Assembly: GCF_900092025.1 (NCBI RefSeq)
Contig: NZ_FLTX01000027.1
Span: 62,001-126,000, forward strand
Direction: 5' to 3'
DNA length: 64,000 nucleotides
Source: Xanthomonas bromi
Lineage (GTDB): Bacteria > Pseudomonadota > Gammaproteobacteria > Xanthomonadales > Xanthomonadaceae
The position numbers were made by a program, and so were the translations under genes. The notes beneath the pieces were generated by a model that had not been told where the DNA came from, did not search any database, and saw nothing but the letters and a program-made list of their open reading frames with translations. Below, piece by piece: positions 1 through 7,776 of the stretch. Within the stretch, counting starts at the first letter, position 1. Each line of letters opens with the position of its first letter.

Positions 1-306
1 GCTTTACGTCAAGCGCAAACCTGCGCGTTGATGGCGATATCGTCGCTGCGTTGGCTTACCGATTCTGCGGCCGCAGAATCGGTTGAGCGCGCGTCCGCGT
101 AATGTAAGCGCAGTGTCTGCATCGCAGCGACAACGCTGACCAGATAGTGCGCGCTGCGTTCGAAGGCTGCGGCCTGCCAACCACATGTCTTGGCATTCCG
201 ACATGCCGCAGGCGCATGACGTCGGCGTCATGCGCCGAGCACGCATGCTTTGCGTCCGGGCGCGTGGTCGGCAAGAATCGCAGACACCTCCCTGCTGGCT
301 GCCTTC
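1..306. other. Intergenic region with stacked hairpins
   Basis: No convincing coding frame is visible here. The stretch holds two strong palindromes: a perfect 24-nt one at 59-82, and an 11-bp-arm hairpin with a 4-nt loop at 211-236 (arms GGCGCATGACG and CGTCATGCGCC). A weaker CATGTC/GACATG pair lies at about 184-206. None is followed by a clear T-run, so terminator function is not evident. The region lies upstream of the cyclophilin gene. Confidence 0.6.
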
Positions 307-1221
307 ATGCACCTGCGCACTGTCGCTTCCGCCTGCCTGCTCGCTCTGCTGTTACCCGCAGCCGCCAATGCGGCCTACCGTAGCCCGCAACAGATTCTGG
401 ACAGCGCGCCGGACAGCGCGTGGCGCGTGCTCGACCCGGACCGCGCGCTGTACCTGGAGCTGGATGCCGGGCGGGTCATCATCGAACTGGCGCCGCAATT
501 CGCGCCGGAGCACGTCGGCAACATTCGCACGCTGGCGCACGAGCGTTTCTGGGACGGGCTGAGCATCTATCGCTCGCAGGATAATTTCGTGGTGCAGTTC
601 GGCGACCCGGATGGCGAGACGCCCGGCAAAGCGAAATCGTTGGGCTCTGCCAAGACGCATCTGCCGGCCGAATTCGAGCGCGCATCGCAGGGGCTGGACT
701 TCCAGCGTCTGCCCGATAGCGACGGCTGGGCGCCGCAAGTGGGCTTTGTCGACGGCTTCCCGGTCGGTCGCGACACCGCCCACGGCAAGATCTGGCTGGC
801 GCATTGCTACGGCACCCTGGGCGCCGGCCGCAACAACGATGAAGACAGCAGCATCGGCGCCGAGTTGTATGTGGTCACCGGGCAATCGCCACGCCAATTG
901 GATCGCAACATCACCGTGGTCGGCCGCGTCGTCAAAGGTATGGAATTGCTCAGCGTGACGCCGCGCGGACCCTCCCCGATGGGCTTTTACGAAGACCCCG
1001 CGCAACGCGCACCGATCCGTGCCATTCGGCTGGCCAGCGAAGTGCCTGCGCCCGAACGCACACCGCTGCAGTTGCTGCGTACCGACAGCCAGACGTTCCG
1101 CGATGTGGTCGAAGCGCGCCGCAATCGCAAGGACGATTTCTACAAGCGCCCCGCCGGGCACATCGACCTGTGTAACGTGCCGCTGCCGGTGCGTGCGCCA
1201 CCGGCGGTGCCGACGAGCTGA
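307..1221 (+). CDS. Periplasmic cyclophilin-type peptidyl-prolyl isomerase
   Basis: Predicted 304-residue exported protein that would catalyse cis-trans isomerisation of prolyl bonds during folding in the periplasm. The ATG at 307 is preferred over one 57 bases upstream because it begins a classical signal peptide (residues 1-22, ending ANA). The cyclophilin core follows: a strand with [16 protein letters not shown] (about 57-72), FWDGLSIYR (81-89) and [10 protein letters not shown] (94-103). Arg89 and Gln97 align with the catalytic Arg and Gln of CypA. The C-terminal 60 or so residues extend beyond the core and end in a Pro/Ala-rich tail. It appears to be transcribed alone; the next gene is convergent. 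Confidence 0.88.
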   Translation: MHLRTVASACLLALLLPAAANAAYRSPQQILDSAPDSAWRVLDPDRALYLELDAGRVIIELAPQFAPEHVGNIRTLAHERFWDGLSIYRSQDNFVVQFGDPDGETPGKAKSLGSAKTHLPAEFERASQGLDFQRLPDSDGWAPQVGFVDGFPVGRDTAHGKIWLAHCYGTLGAGRNNDEDSSIGAELYVVTGQSPRQLDRNITVVGRVVKGMELLSVTPRGPSPMGFYEDPAQRAPIRAIRLASEVPAPERTPLQLLRTDSQTFRDVVEARRNRKDDFYKRPAGHIDLCNVPLPVRAPPAVPTS

Positions 1222-1246
1222 ATCGGGAATCGGGAATGGGAACGCA
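1222..1246. repeat. GGGAATCG-type short repeat after a stop codon
   Basis: Immediately after the cyclophilin stop codon the sequence repeats a GGGAATCG/GGGAATGG unit about three times. A similar GGGAATT run follows the acetyltransferase gene at 62933-62962. These look like the short low-complexity tails that sit between genes in Xanthomonas genomes (general impression, not searched). Confidence 0.45.
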
Positions 1247-1260
1247 TCAAGCGCTTTCAG

Positions 1261-2149
1261 TCAGCGGGCGCGCTGGCTGAAGGCCACGCTGCCGAGGATC
1301 AACACGGCAGCGACCAGCATCGTCCAGGTGAGCGGCTCGCCCAGCAGCGACCATGCCAACAACGCGCCGAACACCAGCACCAGATACGTCACCGTGGACG
1401 CGCGCGCCGGGCCGATGCGCTGGATCAGCCGGTAATACATCAAAAACGCCAGCCCGGTGCACACCACGCCCAGCGCAGTAGCGCAGGCCCACGCCACCGC
1501 CGGTACCGGCGTGGTCGGCCACTGCCACCAAGCCAGCGGCGCCAGCAACAACGCACTGCAGCCCAGCGTGGACGCCGCCGATGCCGCGGGCGGCAGATCG
1601 CCCATGTGGCGCTTCACCAGGTTGTAGCCAATGCCATACAACAGCGAGGCAGTTGCGCCGGCGAGCGCCGCCGGGCCCACGCTCAAGCCGGCGGATTTGC
1701 CGGTGGCCAGTACCAGCACGCCGATAAAGCCCACCAGCAACGCCAGTGCGCGGCGCGTGCCGATGCATTCGCCGAAAAAAAAGGAACGCGATCAGCGCAG
1801 TGAACAACACCGTCATCGCGTTGCAGATCGCGCCAATGGCGGCCGGCGCATGCTGCGCGCCCCAGGCGAACAGCAGGAACGGCAACGCCGAGTTGATCAC
1901 ACCGATTGCCGCCAACATCGGCCAGCGATGCAGCGGGAAACGGTCGCGTGCCAGCCACAGGAATGGCAGCAGCACCACCGCACCCAGCACCAGGCGAATT
2001 TCCACCAGCACCGCGGTGCCGAACCTGGGCGCGGCCACACGCATGAACAGGAACGAGCAGCCCCAGACGAGGCCCAGAAAACCAAGCTCAAGCGGTGTGC
2101 GCCATTCGCGTGCTGCACGTTCGGGCTGCACCGACGATTGCGCGCTCAC
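1261..2149 (-). pseudogene. EamA/DMT-family exporter, frameshifted at a homopolymer
   Basis: Two overlapping frames together encode a ten-helix drug/metabolite (EamA) transporter of about 295 residues. The N-terminal half starts at a GTG at 2149, with GGGAG 8 nt upstream, and runs to the helix TALIAFLFF. The C-terminal half, from GECIGTRRA onwards, is in another frame and stops at 1261. The switch falls in a run of eight T on the coding strand (A at 1775-1782); seven T would restore one frame. The gene is divergent from a LysR regulator at 2320, the usual arrangement for a regulator and its exporter. Alternatives are a sequencing error or slippage-controlled expression. Confidence 0.8.
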
Positions 2150-2319
2150 GGCCGTGCTCCCGACGCGTGCCGTGCGGTCACGAAACGGCAGCAGACAGCG
2201 GTGGGCAGACAGAGGGACATGGCACGATCATCGCAACGGGATGATGCAGCATCGCCTGCCACCGCAGGCGCGACAAGCGCGTAGTATCGGGGCGAGCCAC
2301 AAATATCACTCATGCCTCG

Positions 2320-3246
2320 ATGAACCTGCGCCCCATCCTGTTGCCCGCGCTGGGCGTGTTCGCCGCCGCTGCGCGCCACCAGAATTTCGCGCATGCGGCC
2401 GAAGAACTGCATCTCACCGCCAGCGCGGTCAACCACCATGTACGCAAGCTCGAAGCGCTGCTGGGCGTGATCTTGTTTCAGCGGTTGCCGCGCGGCGTCA
2501 AGCTCACCGCCGAAGGCCGTCAGTTGGCCGATGCCGCCACCGCCGCACTGGCCGAGATCGCCGCAGTGGCCGGCAACCTGCAGCCGCGCGAAGACGCCAT
2601 CCCGCTACGGGTCACCACGCTGCGCTCGCTGTCGTATTGCTGGCTGTTGCCGCGCCTGCCGCGCCTTTGTCGCGCCCATCCGCATATCCGCCTGGATCTG
2701 CAATCGGACCCGGCGTTCTCGCGTTTCGAAGAAGGCGGTCCCGAACTGGGCATTCGGTATGGGCAAGGCGCGTGGCCGGGGCTGACCTCGCACCATTTGA
2801 TGGACGACGAACTGTTCCCGGTGGCGTCGCCGTCGTTGCCGGAAGTGGCGGCTGCGCACACCGGCGCAGATTGCCCAGTTGCCGCTGCTGAGCGACATGT
2901 CGCCGCAGGGCTGGCGCGATTGGTTTCGCGCCGCCCAGGTGCGCGGCACCACCCTGCCGCCGATGCATACCTTCAGCGACAGCACCGATGCGATGCGCGC
3001 GGCGGTGTACGGCCTGGGCGCCGTGCTGGCACGCAAGCACGGCGCACAACCCTACCTGCAACGCTACGAACTGGTGCGCCTGCCAGGCCCCACGCTCAAG
3101 GCCCGTTACGTGTATTACACCCCAGCCACCGCGAGCCCAGCCCTGCAGCGGCGTTGTTCATCGACTGGCTCAAGCGCGAAGCCCTGGACGAACGCACGCC
3201 GATGCCTGCTTTGCCTGCAGAACTGGTGACACTGCCGGCGGCCTGA
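2320..3246 (+). pseudogene. LysR-family regulator (GcvA-like) with two compensating frameshifts
   Basis: The N-terminal winged helix-turn-helix is clear (residues 8-65, with LTASAVNHHVRKLEALLG), followed by a substrate-binding domain of GcvA type. Homology leaves the first frame near 2848-2852, where one extra G appears to be present. It continues in the +2 frame (PLLSDMSPQGWRDWF, then MHTFSDSTDAMRAAV) and returns to the first frame near 3120-3145, ending AAALFIDWLKREAL. The first frame therefore stays open to 3246 but about 90 residues of the effector-binding half are scrambled. The gene diverges from the equally broken DMT exporter, so regulator and target seem to have decayed together, unless these are base-calling errors. 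Confidence 0.75.
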
Positions 3247-3256
3247 TGCTCTTGGT

Positions 3257-3300
3257 TTAGAGCGGCTGACAGAAGGTCGCGCGCGGTGGTCGGAAGTCTT
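3257..3300. repeat. Dispersed hairpin-repeat end (copy A)
   Basis: Begins GAGCGGCTGACAGAAGGTCG and matches the ends of the elements at 4149-4296, 9777-9810 and 54842-54908. It lies directly between the LysR gene and the truncated DUF2867 gene, so it may mark the break point that removed the DUF2867 N-terminus. Confidence 0.6.
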
Positions 3301-3302
3301 CG

Positions 3303-3647
3303 TTGCTGTCGGCGCAGCGCGACTGTCTGTTCGCAGGGCGATTCCCGGTACTTGCGCAAGACACCGCGCCGCTGGATCCACGCGTGCAGGTATTGCTGGG
3401 TGCCGACGACCGCCACCTGGTGTTTCGTAGCAGCGTCGGCGTGGAGGTGTTGGACGATGGCAGCGTGGAGCTGAGCCTGGAGACGCGGGTGGCCTGCCGC
3501 AACCGCTTTGGCCGCGTGTACATGGCCTTGGTGGACGGCGTGCATCATCGCTACATCGCGCCGGCACTGCTGCGCACTGCCGCCCAGGCGCTGCTGGTGC
3601 CGATCCTGGACGCCGCCACGACACCGGTATCGGCGCGGCGCGCGTAA
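3303..3647 (+). pseudogene. DUF2867 protein, C-terminal remnant
   Basis: The readable product (about 114 residues from a TTG) matches my recollection of the C-terminal two-thirds of DUF2867 proteins: a PLDPRVQVLLGADDRHLVFR stretch, then a beta-rich segment and the closing GRVYMALVDGVHHRYIAPAL helix. DUF2867 proteins are usually about 150-180 residues, and the N-terminal segment is missing. No good start codon or Shine-Dalgarno sequence is seen. The upstream edge abuts a dispersed repeat. The function of this family is not known to me. Confidence 0.6.
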
Positions 3648-3728
3648 GCCGCGGGCGCATGCAGCCATCACCCGATCTTGCCTGATGGCTGCCTAGGCTT
3701 TGGGTCCCCAATCCAAGGAAGCACTCCC

Positions 3729-4022
3729 ATGCCGACCCTTCGCATGCGTATCACCGGCACCGACGACGACGCACGTGCCATCGCCAACCTGCTGCAAAGC
3801 ATCGACGGCATCGAGCACGTCGAAGAAGTGGATGATCTGATGCCGCATCTGGACGACGACGATTCCAGCTCGGCCGGCCTGTCCGACGACGAAGGTCCGG
3901 GTAGCCACGAATTCGAAGTGGAAGCCGGCAACCAGGCCACAGCGCAGAAGGTGCGCGACGCAGTGCAGGAACTGGCGTTGCAGCTGGACGTGTTTGTCGA
4001 ATACGAGTTCGACGAAGGCTGA
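3729..4022 (+). CDS. Small acidic hypothetical protein
   Basis: Encodes 97 residues. An AAGGA ribosome binding site lies about 9 bases before the ATG at 3729, which decides the start. The N-terminus (MPTLRMRITGTDDDARAIANLLQ) resembles a beta-alpha-beta unit, and the C-terminus (VRDAVQELALQLDVFVEYEF) could form a second helix and strand, so a small ferredoxin-like fold is plausible. The middle is a very acidic linker (HLDDDD, then LSDDEG). I recognise no characterised family, cysteine motif or signal peptide. It stands alone, followed by a repeat-bearing intergenic region. Confidence 0.75.
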   Translation: MPTLRMRITGTDDDARAIANLLQSIDGIEHVEEVDDLMPHLDDDDSSSAGLSDDEGPGSHEFEVEAGNQATAQKVRDAVQELALQLDVFVEYEFDEG

Positions 4023-4464
4023 GTCTGCGCTGGGTGCGACTACCGCATTGCATCGCTTGATGTCTGCAGTCGGCCTGCCCTTTCCTCCCACGAAGCCTGC
4101 GCCAAGCTGGCGCCTTGCGTCGGCAGGCGAGGCTCACACCGCAGGCTTGGAGCAGCTGACAAAACCGCTGCGCGGCCGCCAGGCGGGCGCAGTCGGTGCT
4201 CGGAATCGGCATGTACCACTCCGTACACTCCAGCTCCGAGCGCGCCGACCGCACGCTCCTGACGATCGCTCGCGACGTTTTGCTGGCCGCTCTTAAGGCA
4301 CGCAGGAAGCGACGCTGGTCGATAGAGCCTATGCAGACCAGCGATATCCGTGTGCGTGCAGGATTGCATACACCGGCGGGACTCAAGCGGCACTGTGCTC
4401 AATGAAGCCCGATGACGGCCCCTGCACGCGGCTGGGATGGTAGTGTTGCCCAGCCGCGCGCAGG
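4023..4464. other. 440-bp gene-free region with a hairpin repeat
   Basis: No coding frame with family resemblance is seen. The main content is the long inverted-repeat element at 4149-4296. Sequence on both sides (4080-4145 and 4300-4400) shows no promoter or terminator I can name. Confidence 0.55.
4149..4296. repeat. Long imperfect inverted-repeat (MITE/REP-like) element, copy B
   Basis: About 148 bp folding back on itself. The left arm begins GAGCAGCTGACAAAACCGC; the right arm read on the minus strand begins GAGCGGCCAGCAAAACGTCG. The arms stay alignable for about 55-60 bases down to CTCGGA, enclosing a small inner hairpin (GTAC cactcc GTAC). The same end sequence recurs at 3257, 9777 and 54842. 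It has no transposase, so it would be a non-autonomous or structural repeat. Confidence 0.7.
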
Positions 4465-5271
4465 TCAGGACATCCGGCGCCGCCGCGCGCGCCAGCGCCA
4501 CGCCTGCAACAGCAGCCAGCCGGCAATCGCCGCCAGCAGTGCCACTGGCAGCAGTGCCGCGACCGCACGGATCACGAACGCCACGCTGGACGAAAACACC
4601 TGCCCGAACTCGGCAGAGGCCTGCGCGATCTCGCTTCTGCCCTGTTCCCCGCCCGTACTGCGGAAGTTGAGCGTCAATAACTGGGTGCGGATGCGGCGTT
4701 GCTGCTGCGCCGATTCCTGCTGGGTCTGCTGCGCTTCGGCCTCGATCTCGGCCAGGCGCTTGGACAATGCAAGCAGATCGCTCACCGCCAGATCGCGGCG
4801 CTGCTGCAACTCCAGCAGGCGCGCGTGTTCCTTTTGAAGACGCGCCTGCGCCAGCCCGGTATCGGCAATCTGCTGGGCCAGATCCTCGGCACGCGTGCTG
4901 CGTGCCGCCACCTCGCCATGTTGGCCGGCCAGTTGCACCAATGGTTCGACGCCATCGGGCACGGTGCGCACACGAACGCTGCCGCTGGGCTCGCGTCCGC
5001 CATCCTGTTCCACCGCCAACAGCGCGCAGGTGCCGAACTGCGCGCTCTGGCAGGCAGCACGCACCGCGGCGATGCGCTGGCCGATCTGATCGGCTGGCAA
5101 CTCGATCCGCACATCGTGCTCGTAGGCAAGCGCATCGCCTTGTGCGGCTGGCGGCGCTGGTGGCGCGGGAGCACCGCCGTCGGCAGCCATCTCTCCCTGC
5201 GGCCGCGCACATCCGCACAGGGCCCAGCCTACCAGCAGCGCGATGCCAGGCCAGCGCATGCCCCGCCTCAT
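4465..5271 (-). CDS. DUF4349 lipoprotein
   Basis: Encodes 268 residues. An N-terminal hydrophobic segment ends in a lipobox-like LCGC (Cys21), then comes a Pro/Ala-rich spacer. The DUF4349 body includes a long charged coiled-coil region (about 120-205, rich in Glu, Gln and Arg). A single transmembrane helix lies near the C-terminus (about 230-258) and is followed by the basic tail RWRARRRRMS. This is the usual DUF4349 architecture; the family role is unknown. Its start overlaps the stop of the small gene upstream (ATGA at 5268-5271), which implies translational coupling. Confidence 0.82.
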   Translation of the reverse strand: MRRGMRWPGIALLVGWALCGCARPQGEMAADGGAPAPPAPPAAQGDALAYEHDVRIELPADQIGQRIAAVRAACQSAQFGTCALLAVEQDGGREPSGSVRVRTVPDGVEPLVQLAGQHGEVAARSTRAEDLAQQIADTGLAQARLQKEHARLLELQQRRDLAVSDLLALSKRLAEIEAEAQQTQQESAQQQRRIRTQLLTLNFRSTGGEQGRSEIAQASAEFGQVFSSSVAFVIRAVAALLPVALLAAIAGWLLLQAWRWRARRRRMS

Positions 5272-5432
5272 CGGCTGGCTCCGTCGACCAGTTGCACGCT
5301 CAAGCTGGTCAGATCCAGCGGGGGCAGACAGCGTACGTTGACCGCGACGCTGCTTTCGCAGGTCTTTGGGTTGGCCGCCTCTCTAACGGGCGCAATGTCG
5401 CACTGCGGGCAATGATGATGCTCGATCAACAT
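5268..5432 (-). CDS. 54-residue Cys-containing protein coupled to the DUF4349 gene
   Basis: A short gene supported by a near-perfect AAGGAGGA ribosome binding site 7-8 bases before the ATG at 5432 and by an ATGA overlap with the DUF4349 lipoprotein gene. The product starts MLIEHHHCPQCD and has Cys at positions 8, 11, 25 and 35, plus a His triplet. This suggests metal binding, but no complete zinc-ribbon is evident. There is no signal peptide. The C-terminal 20 residues are hydrophobic and beta-like. I do not recognise a family. Confidence 0.65.
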   Translation of the reverse strand: MLIEHHHCPQCDIAPVREAANPKTCESSVAVNVRCLPPLDLTSLSVQLVDGASR

Positions 5433-5666
5433 GGTGTTCCTCCTTGGAATGCACCACCTCGGTGTGGCGTGCAACAGGCAAACGGTGGCGACACGACTAC
5501 GGGCCAGACACCAGCCAAGGGTCTGCCCGAGACCGGCCGATTCAGCATAACGGCCGCACCGGCTTGGCGCGCGACGCACCGAGTCGATCGCCACTCTAAA
5601 CCAATGGCGGATGCGGACCACCGCACAGTTGCCTATGCTGGGCGATTGCCTCCACCAGGACCCACC

Positions 5667-7475
5667 ATGCGTCAACGCCTGCTTGTCCTCGCCCTGATCG
5701 CCGGCCTGAGCGCCTGCCAGCAGCAGCCCGAATCGCCGCGCGCCGGCACCACCGCACCGGCCGGTGCGCAAGATGCGCAGACCCCGGATGCGCGTTTCGC
5801 CGCGCTGTCCAAGCACGCCCTGGACACCTGGATGCAGCTGTCGCCGGTCACCGCTACCCAGACCGGCGATCACCGGTTCGATACGCAGATCGACGATCTC
5901 AGCACCGTCGGGCGCCAGCGCAGCCTGGATGCCGGCAAGCAGTTGCTGACCGAGCTGGAGGCGATCGACGTCGCCAAGCTGTCGCGCGAGAACCAGGTCG
6001 ATGCGGCGATCCTGCGTAACCAACTGCAATCGGAAATCTGGAACACCGAGGTCCTGCAGAGCTGGGCCTGGGACCCGCAGGTCTATAACGGGCTGGCCGG
6101 CAGCGCGTTGTACGGCCTGATGGCGCGCGAGTTCGCGCCGCTGTCCGAGCGCCTGGCGTCGGCCACCCAACGCATGGAAAAGATTCCCAGCATCTTTGCG
6201 CAAGCGCGCGAGAACCTGGACCCGGCGCGCGTGCCCAAGATCCACGCCGAGACGGTGGCCAAGCAGAACAAAGGCATCCTGAGCATCGTCGACACCTTCA
6301 TCGCGCCCAACATCAGCCAGCTCGGGCCGATCGAAGCGGCGCGTGCGCAGGCGGCCATCGACAACCTGCGCAAGGCCGTGACCGAACAGCAGACCTGGCT
6401 GGACACCGTGCTGGTGCCCAATGCCGAGGGCGACGTTCGCGTCGGTGCGGAAAAGTACGACCAGAAGCTGAAATTCGCGCTGTCGTCGTCGCTGTCGCGC
6501 GCGGACATCAAGCAGCGTGCGGAGTCCGAACTCAAGCGAGTGCGCAGCGAGATGTACGGCATTGCGCGCACCGTGCTCAAGGACAAGCCGGGCGCACCGA
6601 AGCTGCCCGCCTCGCCCAGCGACGAGCAGCAGCAGGCGGCAATCGAAGCCGCGCTGGAGCTGGCCTATGCCGACAAACCCGCACGCGACAAAGTGGTGGA
6701 CGCAGCCAAGGCGGCGCTGGCGCAGTCCACCGAATTCGTGCGTCAAAAGGATTTGATGACGCTGCCGGATTCGCCGGTGGACATCATCCTGATGCCGGAG
6801 TTCCAGCGTGGCGTGGCGGTGGCGTATTGCGATTCGCCCGGCCCGCTCGACAAGAATCTCAAGACCTTCTATGCGGTGTCGCCGATTCCCGACCATTGGA
6901 GCGACCAACAGGTCGATTCGTTCCTGCGCGAATACAACACCCGCATGATCCATCTGCTCAGCATCCACGAGGGCACGCCCGGCCATTACCTGGAAGGCTG
7001 GCACTCGGCCAAGTTCCCCTCCACGCTGCGTGCGGTGCTGCGCTCGGGCATGTTCGCCGAGGGCTGGGCGGTGTATACCGAACGCATGATGCAGGAACAG
7101 GGCTATCTGGATAACGACCCGCTGTTCCACCTGGTGCAACTCAAGTTCTACCTGCGCACCATTGCCAACGCCATCCTCGACCAAGGCGTGCATGTGGACG
7201 GCTGGGACCGCGACAAGGCGATGCACCTGATGACGCACGACACCTTCCAGCAGGAAAGCGAAGCCTCGGGCAAGTGGGTGCGTGCGCAGCTGTCGTCGGC
7301 ACAGCTGCCCACTTACTTCGTCGGCGTGCAGGAACATCTGGATACGCGCAAGGCGGTGCAAGAGAAGCTGGGCAAGGACTTCAACCTGAAGGCCTACCAC
7401 GACAAGATGCTGTCCTATGGCGCCCCGCCGGTGCGCTTTGCACGCGAGTTGATGCTGGATCAGCCGATCGAGTGA
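5667..7475 (+). CDS. DUF885 family lipoprotein (putative metallopeptidase-like)
   Basis: Encodes 602 residues. The ATG at 5667 starts a lipoprotein signal peptide (LIAGLSACQQQ), so the open frame further upstream is not coding. The mature protein is largely helical and carries the family hallmark SIHEGTPGHYLEGWH at about residues 432-446. This resembles an HExxxxH zinc site and is the reason DUF885 proteins are thought to be peptidases related to thermolysin-like or M32 folds. Further conserved blocks are GMFAEGWAVYTERMM and LKFYLRTIANAILDQ. Length is typical for the family. It would be anchored to a membrane facing the periplasm; its substrate is unknown. Confidence 0.85.
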   Translation: MRQRLLVLALIAGLSACQQQPESPRAGTTAPAGAQDAQTPDARFAALSKHALDTWMQLSPVTATQTGDHRFDTQIDDLSTVGRQRSLDAGKQLLTELEAIDVAKLSRENQVDAAILRNQLQSEIWNTEVLQSWAWDPQVYNGLAGSALYGLMAREFAPLSERLASATQRMEKIPSIFAQARENLDPARVPKIHAETVAKQNKGILSIVDTFIAPNISQLGPIEAARAQAAIDNLRKAVTEQQTWLDTVLVPNAEGDVRVGAEKYDQKLKFALSSSLSRADIKQRAESELKRVRSEMYGIARTVLKDKPGAPKLPASPSDEQQQAAIEAALELAYADKPARDKVVDAAKAALAQSTEFVRQKDLMTLPDSPVDIILMPEFQRGVAVAYCDSPGPLDKNLKTFYAVSPIPDHWSDQQVDSFLREYNTRMIHLLSIHEGTPGHYLEGWHSAKFPSTLRAVLRSGMFAEGWAVYTERMMQEQGYLDNDPLFHLVQLKFYLRTIANAILDQGVHVDGWDRDKAMHLMTHDTFQQESEASGKWVRAQLSSAQLPTYFVGVQEHLDTRKAVQEKLGKDFNLKAYHDKMLSYGAPPVRFARELMLDQPIE

Positions 7476-7529
7476 TTGATCCTTCTCTGGTGCGCGGGAG
7501 AGCGGCTACTGCAGCTTTTGATACGTGTC

Positions 7530-7553
7530 CCTTCTCCCGCGCGCGGGAGAAGG
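7530..7553. repeat. Perfect 24-nt palindrome in an intergenic repeat
   Basis: The half-site CCTTCTCCCGCG is followed directly by its reverse complement. It lies between the convergent DUF885 and ABC-exporter genes, with a similar hairpin at 7676-7698. Confidence 0.6.
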
Positions 7554-7675
7554 CGCCCCGCAGGGGCGGATGAGGGGCGCCTCGCGAAGTTGTCACTGCC
7601 TGGGAGGTCGAACGCGTCGCTATACGCCTTCAGAAATGACACCTCAAGTGGCTTCGCCCCGTACCCTCACCCCAA

Positions 7676-7698
7676 CCCCTCTCCCGCCGGGAGAGGGG
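7676..7698. repeat. CCCTCTCCCGC hairpin repeat
   Basis: Ten-base arms (CCCCTCTCCC and GGGAGAGGGG) around a 3-nt loop, preceded by CCCTCACCCCAA. This is a widespread intergenic repeat type in proteobacteria. It could act as a bidirectional transcription stop between the convergent genes, although no T-run follows. Confidence 0.55.
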
Positions 7699-7776
7699 CT
7701 TGCATCCTTGCTTACGTCGTTTGCAAGCGGTGAACGCGCATTTCCCTGTCACGCGGCTCTCGCACACAGCGTCCCG

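Noticed and set aside
1775-1782. Programmed frameshift in the DMT exporter
   Set aside because: A slippery T run exists, but no stimulatory structure is evident and the family is not known to use programmed shifts; simple mutation or sequencing error is more likely.
5268-7400. Long open frame antisense to the DUF885 gene
   Set aside because: High-GC shadow of a real gene on the other strand; no family motif. Only its last 54 codons (5268-5432) are kept as a separate small gene because they have their own ribosome binding site.
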